Shown: one piece after another, positions 30,526 to 32,723 of the stretch | Layout: each line of letters starts with the position of its first letter | Position numbering within the stretch: position 1 is the first letter of the stretch | From: Geobacter sp. | GTDB taxonomy: Bacteria > Desulfobacterota > Desulfuromonadia > Geobacterales > Geobacteraceae | Direction: 5' to 3' | Length of the DNA stretch: 32,723 nucleotides | NCBI GenBank assembly: GCA_003499925.1 | Contig: DNRQ01000156.1 | Coordinates: forward strand, 1-32,723 | The notes under the pieces: model-generated | What the model was told of the DNA's origin: nothing | Database searches by the model: none | The model's input: the letters and a program-made list of their open reading frames with translations, nothing else | Position numbers and translations under genes: made by a program

Positions 30526-32400
30526 ATGAGATTTGATATATCTGCTATATTGTTGACCGAGCAGTTTAACAATTATGAAACAGAAGAAGTTGTATCAGAT
30601 GCTTCTGTGAAACCTGTCATAAATAATTTATCCAAGATAAATATTTTTATTGGGACAAATAATAGTGGTAAGAGTAAATTTTTACGGGGTATTGCAGCTC
30701 AACAAAACTACGTATATAAGTCTAATGTGGATCATGAAGAAATTAAATCATTTAAAGATGAATCCGCAGCTAAACTGAGAGAAGTAATTGACTACTTTAA
30801 AGACAGAAATTATGCATCGCTGGAAATTGAGCACTTACTGCCACTTGCTGATACTGCATTTCAGAAAGAAGGCGATAGTATAATAAAAGTGCTTGAGTCT
30901 TTTTATGGTTGTGTAATGGCTAACTCTCCGTTTGGTTTTGTTCGTGGTAGTACAAGATATAGCAGGGAAATGGACATAAGAGACAGGGTGACAGCTTCAT
31001 TTGAAGATTTGATTGAAAGATATTCCGTTTTGACGGATAAGATTGCAGGTAGTAATAAGCTGAAGTTTAAGAAATTATATATCCCAACCTTAAGGGGGTT
31101 GCGCTGTCTAACTAATGGAAGTGATTGCTACTTTGATAGGACTAAGGCTGATTATTTTTCAGAAGGATTTTCCCCAGAAATTTTCACAGGACTCGCCTTT
31201 TACACTCAGCTTAAGGACCTGTTGCTAGGTGACCTAAATGATAGACAAACTGTCATTGAATTTCAAGATTTTCTGAGTGTTAATTTCTTTAACGGTCAGC
31301 CTGTGGCATTGATTCCGCGAAAAGGTGAAAATGTAATATATGTTAAGATTGGAAATGAGAACGAGTATCCAATTTATAATCTTGGAGATGGCATTCAGTC
31401 AATTATTTGTATCACCTTTCCATTATTCGTTAATAAGAATGAGCATCTGGTGGCCTTTATTGAAGAGCCAGAGCTATACATGCATCCTGGACTACAACGG
31501 GTTCTGATAAATACTTTTCTGAAATTTGAAAATCATCAATATTTCTTAACTACACATTCAAACCACTTTTTGGATTTAACCCTCGAATATTCAAGTATTT
31601 CTGTATACACTTTTCAAAAAGAACTAGATAGCCAAGATGCTTCTACTGCATCTGCTAAATTTAAAATAAATAATGTTAGCAATGACGATATGCATACCCT
31701 TGAACTATTGGGCGTGAAGAATTCCTCTGTTTTTCTGAGCAATTGTACAATATGGGTTGAAGGTATAACGGATCGAAAATATCTTCAATATTGTTTGAAT
31801 CTGTATCATAAAAAAGAAAATCTTGATTCGGTCTATAAACTGGATACTCATTACTCCTTTGTTGAATATTCAGGTGGCAACATAGTTCATTGGTCCTTTC
31901 TTGATAAGTGTGACGGAATCAATGTTGAACGACTTTGTGGTAAGCTTTTCCTAATATCTGACAGGGATAAAAGAGGTACATATAAAGATGCACGTCATGA
32001 TCAACTGAAAAATGCTTTAGGCGATAGGTATTACGTCTTGTCGGTACGTGAAATGGAGAACACTTTAACTCCTAAAGTGATTACTAAGGTTGTTAAGAAA
32101 TATGAGAAAGACCATAACCTGACCTTGCCACATTTTGAACAGAAAGATTACAAAAACGTACTACTAGGCAAGTACATTGAGGATGTGTTGCTAAAGGGCC
32201 AGAAGGGGCGGCTAGGCAAATATGCTGATAAAAGTGGGACGCTGACACAAAAATATCGCTTCTGGGAAGATGCAATTTCTGAAATTCAGTCTTATGATGA
32301 TCTTTCACCCGAGGTCAAAAGGCTTGTCACGCGCATCTCCTCTTTTATTGAAAGCAACAATAATGGTGTTGGTCGGGGGGGGGCGTTCCTGGACAAGTGA
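30526..32400 (+). CDS. OLD-family ATPase with TOPRIM nuclease domain
   Basis: The ATG follows AGGAGTGAG. The 624-residue protein has an ABC/SMC-like ATPase: Walker A GTNNSGKS (43-50), GDGIQS in the signature position, Walker B FIEEPELYMHP (Glu313-Glu314) and the H-loop TTHSNHFLD (His344). A TOPRIM domain follows: Glu412 (WVEGITDRKY) and Asp479/Asp481 (LISDRDK). OLD proteins are ATP-regulated nucleases with roles against phage; GajA of Gabija has the same layout. No GajB helicase follows in the window. A run of nine G lies 23 bases before the stop and makes the last residues (GRGGAFLDK) sensitive to slippage. AT-rich codon use marks it as acquired cargo. Confidence 0.9.
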   Translation: MRFDISAILLTEQFNNYETEEVVSDASVKPVINNLSKINIFIGTNNSGKSKFLRGIAAQQNYVYKSNVDHEEIKSFKDESAAKLREVIDYFKDRNYASLEIEHLLPLADTAFQKEGDSIIKVLESFYGCVMANSPFGFVRGSTRYSREMDIRDRVTASFEDLIERYSVLTDKIAGSNKLKFKKLYIPTLRGLRCLTNGSDCYFDRTKADYFSEGFSPEIFTGLAFYTQLKDLLLGDLNDRQTVIEFQDFLSVNFFNGQPVALIPRKGENVIYVKIGNENEYPIYNLGDGIQSIICITFPLFVNKNEHLVAFIEEPELYMHPGLQRVLINTFLKFENHQYFLTTHSNHFLDLTLEYSSISVYTFQKELDSQDASTASAKFKINNVSNDDMHTLELLGVKNSSVFLSNCTIWVEGITDRKYLQYCLNLYHKKENLDSVYKLDTHYSFVEYSGGNIVHWSFLDKCDGINVERLCGKLFLISDRDKRGTYKDARHDQLKNALGDRYYVLSVREMENTLTPKVITKVVKKYEKDHNLTLPHFEQKDYKNVLLGKYIEDVLLKGQKGRLGKYADKSGTLTQKYRFWEDAISEIQSYDDLSPEVKRLVTRISSFIESNNNGVGRGGAFLDK

Positions 32401-32632
32401 CAGAACGGTGGGGCCATGCGGACGAAATTACACTGGGAACGGCCAGAGTTGCAGGAGTGGATCTGAGGAAGTGGAGTTGAAGGAAGCGGATGAAAGTAGA
32501 TCGGCGCGTGTCAAGCTAGTTGTTGCCTGCCTTATGGGCTGAGATCGAGCCAAAACCAGTTAAACAAAACAGATGGCCCAACCATTCCAGTTGATCTTCG
32601 CATGCGCAATCAATTGCTGGAGGTGATAGAGA
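32401..32632. other. Region after the OLD gene, with a possible gene end
   Basis: Composition changes at the G run. No full gene is seen. A frame ending in a TGA at 32644-32646 reads plausibly over its last ~25 codons (DLRMRNQLLEVIENESV) but has no upstream start, so it may be a decayed gene end. Confidence 0.35.
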
Positions 32633-32722
32633 ATGAATCTGTTTGACCTGTCTCCAAAGGAATTGACCAATTCTGCAGTTTGGATGTGGCTGTTGTCGGG
32701 TAACCGATCACAGGGTCTTTGA
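32633..32722 (+). pseudogene. Start of a gene, apparently frame-broken, cut by the window end
   Basis: The ATG at 32633 has a strong GGAGGTGAT ribosome site. It reads MNLFDLSPKELTNSAVWMWLL, the style of N-termini in PD-(D/E)XK nuclease-like proteins of phage-defence loci. A TGA at 32720-32722 ends it after 29 codons. Skipping one T in CTTTGAA would give GLE and keep the frame open, so a frameshift is possible. The remainder is outside the window. Confidence 0.35.
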
Positions 32723-32723
32723 A

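Noticed and set aside
32698..32704. Single GGGTAAC near the right edge
   Set aside because: One isolated copy of a 7-base word is expected by chance and does not mark the other end of the element.

Overview
The window looks like a piece of a Geobacter-type chromosome (Desulfuromonadota). This is an inference from the GC-rich core genes, the REP-like hairpins between them, the linear agmatine pathway genes and a selenocysteine tRNA; no marker gene was compared.

Left part (1 to about 6.7 kb): the tail end of a prophage. It holds the 3' end of a J-like tail tip protein, a small tail-associated protein, a 701-residue repeat-rich fibre protein, a beta-helix tailspike, a second repeat protein, a small structural-type protein and a D12-class adenine methylase. 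About 6.7-7.3 kb is a boundary zone with no convincing gene. It holds hairpins, an orphan Fur-box match and an 18-bp direct repeat.

Middle part (7.4 to 15.4 kb): chromosomal genes. These are nudC (minus strand), aguA and aguB (agmatine to N-carbamoylputrescine to putrescine), a 1386-residue SNF2/Swi2 helicase and selC (tRNA-Sec, anticodon TCA). The gaps carry REP-like hairpins and other interspersed repeats.

Right part (15.4 kb to the end): an integrative element inserted at selC. A P4-type integrase sits directly after the tRNA behind five evenly spaced GGGTAAC boxes. Then come a RelE/HigB-type toxin-antitoxin pair, a remnant of a second integrase 3' end, an AlpA-type regulator and an unknown 335-residue protein. 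A minus-strand mobilization block follows: MobF relaxase, a ribbon-helix-helix accessory protein, a TraD/TraG-like coupling protein and an mqsRA toxin-antitoxin pair. No mating-pair-formation genes are seen, so an integrative mobilizable element is the likelier reading, although the element continues past the window.

From about 26.9 kb the DNA turns AT-rich and looks like foreign cargo. It holds three units: (i) a pentapeptide-repeat protein with a two-helix channel-like end, a minimal nucleotidyltransferase and a 114-residue helical protein in a tight operon; (ii) a Lys/Ala/Ser-rich protein with an internal duplication plus a membrane protein, preceded by a 140-bp inverted-repeat element; (iii) an OLD-family ATPase/TOPRIM protein followed by the start of another reading frame. 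Unit (i) is the best candidate for an undescribed system, probably anti-phage or abortive-infection in type, but this rests on architecture and context only.
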